Assembly: GCA_020403265.1 (NCBI GenBank)
Contig: JADBXZ010000008.1
Location: forward strand, 78,181-142,180
Reading direction: 5' to 3'
DNA length: 64,000 nucleotides
DNA from: Bacteroidota bacterium
Lineage (GTDB): Bacteria; Bacteroidota; Bacteroidia; B-17B0; Aurantibacillaceae
Part shown: positions 17,662 to 27,722 of the stretch, in pieces
How positions within the stretch are numbered: the first letter of the stretch is position 1
Layout of the letters: each line of letters begins with the position of its first letter
Notes under the pieces: model-generated
Seen by the model: the letters and a program-made list of their open reading frames with translations, nothing else
Database searches by the model: none
What the model was told of the DNA's origin: nothing
Program-made: the position numbers and the translations under genes

Positions 17662-18284
17662 TTTCGTTTACTAAGGCGGAAACGGTTACCATTCGGCTGC
17701 ATTTAAACATCATTAACAGAAGCAGTCAATCGTTTAATTTATTTGAACTTGAAAAAGCCATTAAGCGTCAGTTAGAAGTGGTTTTTAATATGCCACAATA
17801 CGGATTGGCCATAGAAATAAACACAAAAGTTTTATACTCATTTAAACTAAAGCAATTGTATCAACAAATGGTTTTAGCTGTAACAGATCATGTTAAACAC
17901 GGTAATCCCGCAGAAACCCATTTTAAGGGTTTGTTGATGAGTGTTAACAAAAATTTTGTAGCTTCTATTTTGTCAAACCAAAACAAACGAACCTTGGCAC
18001 ACGAGTTTGGACATGCACTTGGTCTTGACCATCCGCATGCACCGGCTTTGTTTAAGGCAATAAACCCAAATGCGCACCCATTGGAACAACAAATCCCACT
18101 TGAAGAACTTCCGTTTAATTTAATGAGCCAAACCTGGTACGTTCAAAAGGAAGAGGTGCCAATTAACGAGGCATTGTGCTTGCATCCAAAGCAAATACAA
18201 TTAATAAAACATAATTTAATCAATAACCGGCTAAATCAAAATTATTCAATTCATAAAGGTTTATTGACTTATCATTGGATATAA
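17658..18284 (+). CDS. small zincin-type metalloprotease
   Basis: A 208-residue protein with the extended zinc motif H115-E-F-G-H119-A-L-G-L-D-H125, the HExxHxxGxxH signature of metzincins and archaemetzincins. A methionine follows downstream in FNLMSQTWY, a candidate Met-turn. There is no signal peptide. The GTG start overlaps the gldH stop (GTGA), so it is translationally coupled to gldH. The N-terminal 110 residues match no family that I recognise. Proteolytic activity is inferred from the motif. Confidence 0.7.
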   Translation: MISFTKAETVTIRLHLNIINRSSQSFNLFELEKAIKRQLEVVFNMPQYGLAIEINTKVLYSFKLKQLYQQMVLAVTDHVKHGNPAETHFKGLLMSVNKNFVASILSNQNKRTLAHEFGHALGLDHPHAPALFKAINPNAHPLEQQIPLEELPFNLMSQTWYVQKEEVPINEALCLHPKQIQLIKHNLINNRLNQNYSIHKGLLTYHWI

Positions 18285-18493
18285 AACAGCTAAATTTAGA
18301 GTGTTATTTGTTCTTTTGATTAGAGTTCGTAACCTTGAACCAACTAATTATTAAAAGCTCAATTTCGAAATTACAAGAGAATAAAAGGGTCAATAAGAAT
18401 TAACAGCATTTTGGTGAATTTATCTGATATTAATTTTACTTTGAGTGGCAAAAATTAAATTAAAACAGTAGATTTGATAACAATTAATTTATA

Positions 18494-18967
18494 ATGAAAC
18501 ATTCGTTTTTAATACCGTTATTATTTCTCTCGATTATAAGTTTTGCTCAAAAAAAGAAGGAAATAAAAAAGTTAGGAATCAAATCACAAACTGTTACCGA
18601 AACCATTAATGGAAAAGTAATTAATGATAGTAAAACTGTTTACGACAACAAGGGGCAGGTTACGGAAGACTGGAATTACGATAAAGACGGTAACTTAAAA
18701 GCAATAACCAAATTTACTTACAATAAAGACGGCAATGTGATTGAGGAATTGGAGTACGATGGTAAAAATGTGTTAAAGGAAAAAAGGCTCATGAAATATG
18801 ATTTAATGGAGCAAAAAACCGAAGAACAGTTTTTAGATGGTAATGGTAAACAAATTAAAAAGCACACATTTACCTATACAGCCAATGGTTTAAAGTCCGA
18901 GAAAAAAATATTTGATGCAAACAATACATTAATCTCAACCAAGAAGTACGTTTATACGACAAAATAA
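18494..18967 (+). CDS. secreted protein with RHS-like YD motifs
   Basis: A 157-residue exported protein with a signal peptide (residues 1-18, ending SIISFAQ). The body carries short repeated strands of the form YD..G...E..NYD.DGN (YDNKGQVTEDWNYDKDGNL, YNKDGNVIEELEYDGKN), like the beta-hairpin units of RHS/YD-repeat and MORN-like proteins. It precedes the VTC-domain gene by one base and probably shares its transcript. A TAGATTTG -7-like box lies at 18469-18476. Function unknown. Confidence 0.65.
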   Translation: MKHSFLIPLLFLSIISFAQKKKEIKKLGIKSQTVTETINGKVINDSKTVYDNKGQVTEDWNYDKDGNLKAITKFTYNKDGNVIEELEYDGKNVLKEKRLMKYDLMEQKTEEQFLDGNGKQIKKHTFTYTANGLKSEKKIFDANNTLISTKKYVYTTK

Positions 18968-18968
18968 T

Positions 18969-19709
18969 TTGAGTGTTGATTTAAATAGTGTTCTAAGTTC
19001 TTTTCAGCCAATTAGTTTGGAGGAAATGGACTCTGTTAAGTTAATGAACAGAACAGATACCAAGTACATTTTTAATAAAAGTAAGCTACCATCAATTTTA
19101 GAAAGTTTAAAGAACGATTACCGTTGTTTTTTTATTAACGGAACACGTTTATCCACTTATAAAACCTTGTATTTCGACACAGAAGATTTTTTGTTGTACA
19201 GGCATCATCACAATGGAATTTTGAATCGATATAAATTAAGGCACCGCAGTTACGTGGAGAGTAATTTAAATTTTCTTGAAATTAAATTCAAAACCAACAA
19301 AGATCGAACCATCAAAACAAGAATTAGAAATAAACTGGAAGGTAATTTTGACGCCCAGGCCAGCCAGTTTATTGAAAAAATCATGCCTTATAAAGCTTTG
19401 AATTTAAAGCCTAATGTATGGATCAATTATCAGCGAATTACGCTTGTTAATATTGTAAATGGCGAACGGCTAACAATAGATACCGGATTAGAAATAATAA
19501 ACAATGATAAGGTTTTACAATTAGATAAACTCGTTATAGCAGAGTTAAAACGTGGATCAAAACAATTTTCACCATTTATTAAACTGATGCGTGATTTGCA
19601 CATACAGCCTGGCGGTATAAGCAAGTATTGTATGGCTTTGGCACTAACGCAATCAAATTTAAAAACCAACAACTTTAAAGAGAAATTATTAAAATTACGT
19701 AAAGTATAA
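18969..19709 (+). CDS. VTC domain (polyphosphate polymerase-like) protein
   Basis: A 246-residue protein with the tunnel-fold VTC domain found in yeast polyphosphate polymerase Vtc4. The basic and acidic tunnel residues are preserved: RTDTKYIF, RYKLRHRSY, LEIKFKTN, RTIKTR and IAELKRGSK. It starts at TTG 18969 directly after the preceding stop and is followed two bases later by a DUF4956 membrane protein, its usual partner. Polyphosphate or another nucleotide-derived polymer is the likely product, by inference. Confidence 0.85.
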   Translation: MSVDLNSVLSSFQPISLEEMDSVKLMNRTDTKYIFNKSKLPSILESLKNDYRCFFINGTRLSTYKTLYFDTEDFLLYRHHHNGILNRYKLRHRSYVESNLNFLEIKFKTNKDRTIKTRIRNKLEGNFDAQASQFIEKIMPYKALNLKPNVWINYQRITLVNIVNGERLTIDTGLEIINNDKVLQLDKLVIAELKRGSKQFSPFIKLMRDLHIQPGGISKYCMALALTQSNLKTNNFKEKLLKLRKV

Positions 19710-19711
19710 TT

Positions 19712-20338
19712 ATGGATTCAACAGCCTTACAATCGACAGAAGAACTAATTAAAATGTTGCAAAAATTTGGTGCCAGATTTTTGATTGACATTTTTTTTAT
19801 GTTCATATTAATACGCTTTGTTTATTACAGGTATTATAAACGAAGTGATTTGTTTTTTACATTTTTCATTTTCAACATTGTTATTTTCTTAATTAGTTTT
19901 TTGTTAAATAAGGTTGAGTTAAGTATGGGTGCTGCATTTGGATTATTTGCAGTTTTTAGCATGTTGCGTTACCGAACGGAGGATATAAGCATTAAGGACA
20001 TGAGTTATTTGTTTTTGGTGATTGCAATTGGATTGGTCGCTGCCGTCACTAAAATTAAAGACACCAGCGATGTGTATGAATATCTGTTTCTTGGATTAAT
20101 TAACACGATTATTATTTTAAGTGCTTATTTATTTGAAAGCAGTTTACTATTTAAAAAGGAAAATGTTCAATTAATTATATATGAAAAAATTGAGCTTATA
20201 AAAGCAAATGCAACAAGCGAGTTAATATTAGATTTAAAAGAGCGAACCGGGTTAAACATTCACCGCATCAGCATTAGTAAAATAGATTTCTTAAAGGATA
20301 GTGCACAAATAAAAGTATACTATTACGATGCCGACTAA
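19712..20338 (+). CDS. DUF4956 domain membrane protein
   Basis: A 208-residue integral membrane protein with about four transmembrane segments (residues 22-40, 48-64, 72-112, 128-145) and a cytoplasmic C-terminus. The conserved GAAFGLFAVFSMLRYRTEDISIKDMSYLF region identifies DUF4956. It is the direct neighbour of the VTC-domain gene. A role in moving or organising the VTC product at the membrane is inference only. Confidence 0.85.
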   Translation: MDSTALQSTEELIKMLQKFGARFLIDIFFMFILIRFVYYRYYKRSDLFFTFFIFNIVIFLISFLLNKVELSMGAAFGLFAVFSMLRYRTEDISIKDMSYLFLVIAIGLVAAVTKIKDTSDVYEYLFLGLINTIIILSAYLFESSLLFKKENVQLIIYEKIELIKANATSELILDLKERTGLNIHRISISKIDFLKDSAQIKVYYYDAD

Positions 20339-20369
20339 GTCTAACTTAGCGTAAACTTCTTTGAACTTG

Positions 20370-21059
20370 TTAAATACTAAGCGTATAAGCTAACCCAATG
20401 ATGTAGATGTTTTCAATATCAGGAATGTTGTATTCGTTTTGGATGAGGTAGTAAAGTGTAAAGTTGTGGCTGTTGTTCATTTCATAATCTACTCCAATGA
20501 TATTTCTAATGCGGTGAAATCTGTTATTGTAATACATATCATTGCCGCGCCATGAACGAATTTGATAACGTAATTCGCATGAAATAAAGGGTGTAAACTT
20601 CGAGCCTAAATCATACTTTAAATCTGTTTTAAAACGTAAAAATTGTTCGGGCAAATGTCCTTTTCTACTGGTTAAATAATCTTGCACCTCAATTTGATAT
20701 CTTACGCGTTCGGCTAAAGTAATTTTATTAAACTTTTTTTTAATTGTCGCATCCATACTTAACCGGTGCCTGTGACTTACTGTATTATCGAGTCGAATTT
20801 TTTGTATGGCTCTGTAAGACGGACTTAACTTGAAGTATTTATTAACCTTATAGTCAACTCCTAAATTGGTATAAAATAAATTAATTCTTTGAAAATTTTC
20901 CCTTAACCTAAATTCTTGATCAACAACAATAGAAATTTTTTTTGTAATTTTTTTTTGGATTGTAAAAGTTGTCCATAAGCCCGCATCGTTTTCAACCTGA
21001 GAAAAGGAGTTGGTAGAAATAAACAGAAATAAAAACGCAATTATGAAATGTTTTTTCAA
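20370..21059 (-). CDS. DUF2490 domain outer-membrane-type protein
   Basis: A 229-residue exported protein with a signal peptide (residues 1-20, ending STNSFSQ) and a strand-rich body typical of DUF2490: GLWTTFTIQKKITKKISIVVDQEFRLREN, HRHRLSMD, and tyrosine-rich strands to the end. Likely a beta-barrel in the outer membrane. It forms a two-gene unit with the lipoprotein at 21062, convergent with the VTC/DUF4956 genes. Function unknown. Confidence 0.75.
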   Translation of the reverse strand: MKKHFIIAFLFLFISTNSFSQVENDAGLWTTFTIQKKITKKISIVVDQEFRLRENFQRINLFYTNLGVDYKVNKYFKLSPSYRAIQKIRLDNTVSHRHRLSMDATIKKKFNKITLAERVRYQIEVQDYLTSRKGHLPEQFLRFKTDLKYDLGSKFTPFISCELRYQIRSWRGNDMYYNNRFHRIRNIIGVDYEMNNSHNFTLYYLIQNEYNIPDIENIYIIGLAYTLSI

Positions 21060-21061
21060 GC

Positions 21062-21475
21062 CTAGTCAATAATTACCAAGTCACCTACATTAATAACTTC
21101 TTTTTTCTCTTTAATTTCTATTTCTACAAGCGTTTCTTTGGGAATACTTAAAGAGGGCTTGGTGCTATCCTCTCCAATAGCGTATATTTTATATTTTCCT
21201 TTACGCAGATAATTAAATGTGAATGAGCCATCATTGGTGGTTCGCACATTATCACCAACTTCGTTGTTATCTCCATAGATAATATAAACAGATTCTCCGG
21301 GCAGGTAGTATTGAGAAAGTAAAACCGTATAAGTGGGATCATAATTTTTAACAAACAATCTACCTTTAATGGTTGCAAAACCGCCTTCTCCGGGTTGTTT
21401 TTTGCAAGCACTAATTATGAGTAAAAGAGGAAGAATAGGGGCAATTTTAGAAATATATTTTTGGTTTACAGTCAT
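21062..21475 (-). CDS. lipoprotein with carboxypeptidase-regulatory-like domain
   Basis: A 137-residue protein with a lipoprotein signal (PLLLIISACKK, cysteine near residue 24). The mature part resembles a small Ig-like domain that opens with GRLFVKNYDP and contains TTNDGSFTFNYLRKGKYKIYAIGED, the pattern of carboxypeptidase-regulatory-like (SpaA/CarboxypepD_reg) domains. It is two bases upstream of the DUF2490 gene and probably works with it in the envelope. Confidence 0.65.
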   Translation of the reverse strand: MTVNQKYISKIAPILPLLLIISACKKQPGEGGFATIKGRLFVKNYDPTYTVLLSQYYLPGESVYIIYGDNNEVGDNVRTTNDGSFTFNYLRKGKYKIYAIGEDSTKPSLSIPKETLVEIEIKEKKEVINVGDLVIID

Positions 21476-21624
21476 AAGCGTATTAATTGCTTTTATTAAT
21501 CTTTTTGTTATAAAATCAATAACGTATTATTTAAGTATTAAATTTGTGTTAAATATATTAATTTTTACAAGTAGTTCCTTTAATTTTAACTTGTATGCCT
21601 TTTAAATTCAAAATTTTAAATTAA

Positions 21625-22257
21625 ATGAAAACATTACTAAGTATAGTAGCTATTTGTATTTCAATTCATTTCACTAATGCTCAATCTTTTACCGAGCTTG
21701 CTTTTCAAGCATGTAAAACTACAGTAGACACAAGTGAATCAATCGAAAGACTGAAGCCTTGCCAAGAGACATTTTCGAGATTATTAAAAGGGTCGCCGCA
21801 AGATAGTATGGTAATATTTTATTACATGCTTACGAATATTAAATTATCCTATTTAACCCTCCCCAACGACAGATTCACTGCTAAGATGTATTTATCAGAC
21901 ACAAAGTCTACTTATCTTAAATTAGATTCAGCTTTTCAATTTGGTATAGAATCAAAAATGTTATGGAAGTTTGGAACGTGCATTGCATTAAAATCGATTA
22001 ACGGTGATGTTGACGAAGAGGCTATTTTAGAAAATGAAATAAACGAGATTTACCTGAAGAATAAACAGAATGCAAGGGCTAATTTACTCTACGCTTTTTA
22101 TAATTTTCATTTTAAACGAAATCAAAGGGCTAAAATAACAGAACAACAGTTAATTACATCTATAGAATTATTTAAAAGAGAAGAAGCTTTAAAACCAAGC
22201 ATTTGTTGGGGACAAAGTTTGGCTAAAAAGTTACTAAGAGACCTAAAATCTAAATAA
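21625..22257 (+). CDS. exported hypothetical protein
   Basis: A 210-residue protein with a signal peptide (MKTLLSIVAICISIHFTNAQ) and a mostly helical body with two cysteines near residues 32 and 48. The helices could form TPR-like pairs but no clear consensus is present. It stands alone; a 257-bp gap, in which I see nothing recognisable, separates it from the CotH gene. Function unknown. Confidence 0.6.
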   Translation: MKTLLSIVAICISIHFTNAQSFTELAFQACKTTVDTSESIERLKPCQETFSRLLKGSPQDSMVIFYYMLTNIKLSYLTLPNDRFTAKMYLSDTKSTYLKLDSAFQFGIESKMLWKFGTCIALKSINGDVDEEAILENEINEIYLKNKQNARANLLYAFYNFHFKRNQRAKITEQQLITSIELFKREEALKPSICWGQSLAKKLLRDLKSK

Positions 22258-22514
22258 GGAGTAATTTAGTCAAATTCTGTTGGTTTTTACATTATTTCAA
22301 TAAAACCTGATGTTTTCGCATCTTTTTTAACAAAAAAACCCATTAAATGAGCTCAAAAAACAAGATTTTGAGTGTTTGTTTTATCTCCAATTCTACAAAG
22401 ATTTTCGTGTTTAAATATGTAAATAATAGTTATTAACCGTTCGTGTAAATTTTAGGTTTTAGGTTTAATTAATTGTTATGAATTAACTATCTTTAGCAAT
22501 ACAAAAAGTTAACA

Positions 22515-25500
22515 ATGAAACTATTAAATAAAATTTTGACTGGAGCAAACGATGCCAAACATTTCCTGAGTGCTGTTCTGTTTTTCTCATCAGTTAATCT
22601 GGCTTCATCTCAAGTGATTATTAACGAATATTCTGCGTCGAACTTAACAAGTTTTACGGATAATTTTGGTAACACAGAGGATTTTATTGAATTATATAAT
22701 ACCTCTGCAACACCCTTAAATCTTAACGGTTACAAGCTAAGTGATAAAATTTCAAACCTTGGTAAATGGACATTTGGTAACGTAACCATCAACGGCAATA
22801 GTTTTTTAAGAATTTGGGCTTCCGGCAGAAACATTAACACGGGACCTAATTTGCATACCAGTTTTAATTTAAAACAATGTAACAATGATAGAATTGTTTT
22901 TTCTTCACCTGCTTTAACAATCATAGATTCTACTACAATGTTCAGAACACAGCTCGGTCATTCCAGAGGGAGAACAACAGATGGGGCTGCGACTTGGAGT
23001 TTATTTACAAATCCAACGCCAAACGCATCAAACAATACCGCAACAGCCTATTTTGGTTATGCGCCTACACCAACGTTGAGTGTTCCTGCGGGTTTCTATA
23101 CTGCTGCACAAAACGTTGGCGTTGCGAGTTCAGGAGTAGGTGTTACTGTTAGATACACGACCAACGGAAGTGAGCCAACCATTGCATCTGCGCTTTATGC
23201 CGGACCTCTTGCTATTCCAACTACCAGTGTAGTAAGAGCGAGAGCATTTAGTACAAACCCTTTAGTACTTCCAAGCTTTATTGAAAGCAATACTTACTTT
23301 ATTAATTCTCCTCACACCGTTAATGTTATTTCAATTTTTGCCGATAACATTCAAAACTTAATGGGTGGTACGCAAATTGTTCCACGCACTGGTATTGAGT
23401 ATTTTGATGAAACCGGCGCATTAAAAACAGAAGGATATGGCCAAACCAACAAACATGGAAATGACTCATGGGCCTATCCACAAAGAGGAATTGATTACAT
23501 TGCCAGGGATGAGTACGGTTATAATGATGCTTTGAAATACAAAATCTTTAATTCAAAAAACAGGAATAAATTTCAACGTTTAATCATTAAAGCCGCTGCA
23601 AATGATAATTATCCATTTTCAGGAAATACAAACGCTGCAACACTGGGAGGAGCACATATTCGAGATCAATACGTACACACAGTTTCACAAAAAGCAAAAT
23701 TACATTTAGATGAACGCACTTGGGCACCCGGTGTTTTATATGTAAATGGTCGTTATTGGGGTGTTTATGATTTTAGAGAAAAAGTAGATGATGTTGATTA
23801 TATGGAAGAGTATTACAATACTAAAAACGATTCGGTGCAATACCTTCAAACTTGGGGCGGTACTTGGGCTGCTTATGGTGGACCACCGGCAATTACAAAT
23901 TGGAACACATTTAAAAATTATGTAGCAGCTAACAGTATGTTGGTACCAGCAAATTATGCTTACGTTGAATCTGTTTACGATACAAAAAGCTTAGCAGATT
24001 ATGTAATTTTAAATTCTTATGTTTTATCAAGTGACTGGCTTAACTGGAATACATCTTGGTGGAGAGCGTTGAATTACAGCGCCACAAACAAAAAATGGAA
24101 ATATTCATTGTGGGACTGCGATGCTACTTTTGATCATTATATTAATTATACCGGCGTGCCAAGCACAAACCCTAACGCTAACCCTTGTGACCCTCAAAGT
24201 CTTCCTGATCCGGGTGGACAAGGACACATTCCAATTTTAAACAAATTAATGACTAACCCTACATTTAAGCAATATTATGTTATGCGTTATTTTGATTTAT
24301 TGAATTCAGGATTAAGTTGTACGCGCATGGTTGCAATACTTGATAGTATGACCAATAAAATTGCACCCGAAATGCCGGCTCAAGTTGCAAGATGGGGTGG
24401 TTCTATGGCTCAATGGCAATTACACGTTCAACAACTTCGTAATTTTATTTTACAACGTTGTGACAGCGTTTTAAATGGTTTCGACAATTGCTATCAAACA
24501 ACAGGGCCATTCAAAATTACAGTTAAAACAACTCCTGTAAACGGTGGAATTGTTGGTTTTAATTCTTTAACCCTAACTTCTTTACCTTGGACCGGTAACT
24601 ACCCTGGGAACATGCCTAATGTAGTTACGGCAATTCCTAATCCTAATTATTGTTTCACACATTGGACAACCAGTTCCGGTTCAACAATTACGCCGAACAC
24701 TGCTGCCACAACCATATCTTTAAATATTGCTGCTAATGAAACACTCACAGCGCATTTTGCCATCAATCAAACCTTAACTACTGTGCCGGATATGGTAACA
24801 ATTTGTACAGGTAAGGGAGCAGAGCTATCTGTGTTAAATGGTTTTGAATATATCTGGACACCAACAGTTGGTTTAAGTTGTACAACATGCTCTAATCCAA
24901 TTGCCTCTCCAATGGTCACAACGGTTTACACAGTTGGACCTCATGCTTGTACAAGTACAAAACAAATAACAGTAAATGTTCTACCTTCTCCAACACTTCA
25001 AATTGCTGCAAGTAATCCAACCTTATGTCAAGGCACAACGTTTACATCACAAATTGTTGCAAATGGCGCACAAACCTACACATGGATTCCGAATAGTTCT
25101 ATTTTAAGTACGAATCAAAATCAAATTTTAGTTAATCCACTTGTAACAACCGCTTATACTGTTATCGGATCAAATAATCAAGGTACCTTAAGTTGCCCTG
25201 AACAGGCCAGTATCAATGTAGTTGTTTTCCCTCAAATTGTGGCAAGTGTGATACCAAGCGTGGTTATTTGTAGAGGAGAAAAAGCCAGAATCACAGCGTA
25301 TGGCGGAACCAACTACTTATGGGATCCACCTTATGGATTAAACACAACAACTTTATCTTCAGTTGTTTCTACAGCATCAAGCAACGTAATCTATACGGTT
25401 AATGTTACTAAAGAAGGATATTGCAGTGGCACTGCTACTACAGCGTTAATTGTTAACAGTGTGCCAATTGTTTTTGCAGGCAGAGATACAACATATAACA

Positions 25501-25964
25501 TTGATGAACAAATTTTTATCACTGCTAAAGGTACAGGCACAATTTCATGGATAGCCGGTGATTTTATTGCGTGCAAAGATTGTCCGCAAACTCAAATTCA
25601 GCCTAACAGAGATGGTTGTTACATGGCCGAAGCAATTAATGAATTTGGTTGCAAAGCAACAGATCAGGTTTGTATCGCCATCACTACTAATTACGGTATT
25701 TTTATTCCTAATAGTTTTACACCAAATGCAGATGGGTTGAATGATGTATTTAAAATATACGGTAATTCTTTGTTAGAAGTTAAAACCGAAATATTTGATC
25801 GCTGGGGTAAATTATTGTTTACATCCAATAACATTGAACAATGTTGGGATGGAACCTTCAAAGGCGTAGCTTGCGATTTGGGTGTGTACAACTATAAAAT
25901 AACATATAAGGGTGTTGACGGAAAAGTAAATGAAAAAACGGGTTCAATAACTTTGATAAGATAG
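22515..25964 (+). CDS. secreted CotH-kinase protein with gliding-type (T9SS type B) C-terminus
   Basis: An 1149-residue exported protein. In order: signal peptide (about 1-33); a lamin-tail domain starting VIINEYSASN and containing DFIELYN; a chitobiase C-terminal-like unit (VGVTVRYTTNGSEPT); a CotH kinase domain (about 300-640, with ERTWAPGVLYVNGRYWGVYDFREKVD cut here to its landmarks GRYWGVYDFREK and WKYSLWDCDATFDHY); several Ig-like repeats (VPDMVTICTG, QIAASNPTLCQ); and a final type B sorting domain (IPNSFTPNADGLNDVFKI ... DLGVYNYKITYKG). CotH kinases phosphorylate proteins in spore coats; here the target must be extracellular. The VTC/DUF4956 pair lies 2.2 kb upstream. Confidence 0.87.
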   Translation: MKLLNKILTGANDAKHFLSAVLFFSSVNLASSQVIINEYSASNLTSFTDNFGNTEDFIELYNTSATPLNLNGYKLSDKISNLGKWTFGNVTINGNSFLRIWASGRNINTGPNLHTSFNLKQCNNDRIVFSSPALTIIDSTTMFRTQLGHSRGRTTDGAATWSLFTNPTPNASNNTATAYFGYAPTPTLSVPAGFYTAAQNVGVASSGVGVTVRYTTNGSEPTIASALYAGPLAIPTTSVVRARAFSTNPLVLPSFIESNTYFINSPHTVNVISIFADNIQNLMGGTQIVPRTGIEYFDETGALKTEGYGQTNKHGNDSWAYPQRGIDYIARDEYGYNDALKYKIFNSKNRNKFQRLIIKAAANDNYPFSGNTNAATLGGAHIRDQYVHTVSQKAKLHLDERTWAPGVLYVNGRYWGVYDFREKVDDVDYMEEYYNTKNDSVQYLQTWGGTWAAYGGPPAITNWNTFKNYVAANSMLVPANYAYVESVYDTKSLADYVILNSYVLSSDWLNWNTSWWRALNYSATNKKWKYSLWDCDATFDHYINYTGVPSTNPNANPCDPQSLPDPGGQGHIPILNKLMTNPTFKQYYVMRYFDLLNSGLSCTRMVAILDSMTNKIAPEMPAQVARWGGSMAQWQLHVQQLRNFILQRCDSVLNGFDNCYQTTGPFKITVKTTPVNGGIVGFNSLTLTSLPWTGNYPGNMPNVVTAIPNPNYCFTHWTTSSGSTITPNTAATTISLNIAANETLTAHFAINQTLTTVPDMVTICTGKGAELSVLNGFEYIWTPTVGLSCTTCSNPIASPMVTTVYTVGPHACTSTKQITVNVLPSPTLQIAASNPTLCQGTTFTSQIVANGAQTYTWIPNSSILSTNQNQILVNPLVTTAYTVIGSNNQGTLSCPEQASINVVVFPQIVASVIPSVVICRGEKARITAYGGTNYLWDPPYGLNTTTLSSVVSTASSNVIYTVNVTKEGYCSGTATTALIVNSVPIVFAGRDTTYNIDEQIFITAKGTGTISWIAGDFIACKDCPQTQIQPNRDGCYMAEAINEFGCKATDQVCIAITTNYGIFIPNSFTPNADGLNDVFKIYGNSLLEVKTEIFDRWGKLLFTSNNIEQCWDGTFKGVACDLGVYNYKITYKGVDGKVNEKTGSITLIR

Positions 25965-26001
25965 ATTTGTTATTAATTTTTTGTGCTGAATTAAATTTAT
26001 T

Positions 26002-27672
26002 ATGAAGTCTAGATATTTTGCCGGAACGTTTATCAGTATGCTGTTTTGTCATTTTGGGTATTCGCAATGGAATACAAATTCGACAATTAATACACCAATT
26101 GCTGTTGCAGCTAATACACAAAAAAATGTTTCACTATCTTCTGATACAAAAAAAGGAGCATTTATTATTTGGGAGGATAAACGGAATGGGACAAGTGATG
26201 ATGTTTATGCTCAACGTATTAATTCTGCAGGTGTAAACAAGTGGGCAGTTAACGGCGTGCCGGTTTGTATTAACAATGCTGAGCAAAATTCTATTTCTTC
26301 GGTTGAAGATGGAAACGGTGGTGTAATTATTACATGGGATGATTATAGAAATGGTGAGTCGGATATCTATGCTCAAAGATTAGACTCTAATGGGGTGGCA
26401 TTGTGGGCTACGAATGGTGTTCCTGTTTGCAGTAAACCTTTATCGCAGAAAGGAACAAAATTGGTAAGTGATGGAGCAGGAGGAGCCATTGTGGTTTGGC
26501 AAGATTCATTGCTGGGTTCTACTGATATATATGCACAACGTATTAGCAATACAGGAACACTTTTATGGACAAGCGCAGGTGTGCCAATATGTACTTCCCC
26601 ACTAAAGCAAATTCGTCCAAGAATACAATCAGATAATGCCGGTGGGGCTTTTATTGTTTGGCAGGACAGAAGAATGGGTGTGGAACCTGATATTTATGCC
26701 CAACGCATCAATGGTTCAGGAAATCCATTGTGGGCAGTTAACGGCGTGGTTGTATGTAATGCCATTAATTCACAATCTTATCCTAAAATGAGGGCTGATG
26801 GTTCAAATGGCGTCATAATAGCATGGCAGGATAAACGCAATGCTTTGGATTTTGATATTTATGCTCAACGATTAAATGCGAGTGGTACTGCTTTGTGGGC
26901 AACTAACGGTGTGCCGATTGCTGTTGCTGCTGATAATCAAGAGGAACTTGATATAATTACTGACGGAGGAAGCAATGGCATTATTATATGTTGGGCAGAT
27001 CATCGTTCTTTTATTGCCAACAATAGCGATATCTATGTTCAAAAAATAGATTTATCGGGTAACCCTCTTTGGACGTTGAATGGTATTGCATTAACGGGTT
27101 CTACTTTTGATCAAAAGAATGCAAATATTGTAGGAGACGGCTCGGGTGGCGCCATTGTTGTTTGGCAAGATTCAGTGCCCGGTAGTCAATGGGATGTGAG
27201 GTCGCAAAAATTAAATTCAAATGGAGCAATTCAATGGGCATTAAATGGTATTAATATTGGCAACGCTGCCAATTCACAAGCGCAGGTGGGCAGCATAGCG
27301 GATGGTGCAGGTGGGTGTATTTATGCCTGGGAAGATAAACGCAATGGTTTGGATGATGATATTTATGCACAGCATTCACCTTTTACTACCGTGGGTTTTA
27401 CAACTGAAGATTTTTCTGCTTATGGTGGCAAAGTATTTCCTTCTCCTTTTAACTCAACTGCTCGTTTAATCATAAATAACAAAGAGAAGTTAGATTTTGA
27501 AAACGGTGTGATAAGGTTTACGAACCTTGCCGGAAACGAAGTCTTTATTCGTTACACAGTAAATGAGAATGGTTATTTGTTGTTTAAAGAAAATACGCCG
27601 CCTGGAGTTTATTTTTATGATTTAAATATCAACTCTCAGCGATTTGTAGGAAAGTTAATTGTTGGTGAGTAG
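26002..27672 (+). CDS. secreted repeat protein with T9SS sorting domain
   Basis: A 556-residue exported protein with a signal peptide and about eight copies of a 45-50 residue repeat whose core reads WQD.R.G..DIYAQR(I/L)N..G..LW..NGVP(V/I)C. Such repeats probably form a beta-propeller or solenoid. The C-terminal 75 residues are a type A T9SS sorting domain (VFPSPFNSTARLIIN ... PGVYFYDLNINSQRFVGKLIV). It follows the CotH gene by 37 bases and may be co-transcribed. Ligand unknown. Confidence 0.8.
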   Translation: MKSRYFAGTFISMLFCHFGYSQWNTNSTINTPIAVAANTQKNVSLSSDTKKGAFIIWEDKRNGTSDDVYAQRINSAGVNKWAVNGVPVCINNAEQNSISSVEDGNGGVIITWDDYRNGESDIYAQRLDSNGVALWATNGVPVCSKPLSQKGTKLVSDGAGGAIVVWQDSLLGSTDIYAQRISNTGTLLWTSAGVPICTSPLKQIRPRIQSDNAGGAFIVWQDRRMGVEPDIYAQRINGSGNPLWAVNGVVVCNAINSQSYPKMRADGSNGVIIAWQDKRNALDFDIYAQRLNASGTALWATNGVPIAVAADNQEELDIITDGGSNGIIICWADHRSFIANNSDIYVQKIDLSGNPLWTLNGIALTGSTFDQKNANIVGDGSGGAIVVWQDSVPGSQWDVRSQKLNSNGAIQWALNGINIGNAANSQAQVGSIADGAGGCIYAWEDKRNGLDDDIYAQHSPFTTVGFTTEDFSAYGGKVFPSPFNSTARLIINNKEKLDFENGVIRFTNLAGNEVFIRYTVNENGYLLFKENTPPGVYFYDLNINSQRFVGKLIVGE

Positions 27673-27722
27673 CTTTGAATTTGGCTGCAGAGTGCAGTAA
27701 ATACATGCAATTTAATTGCTAA

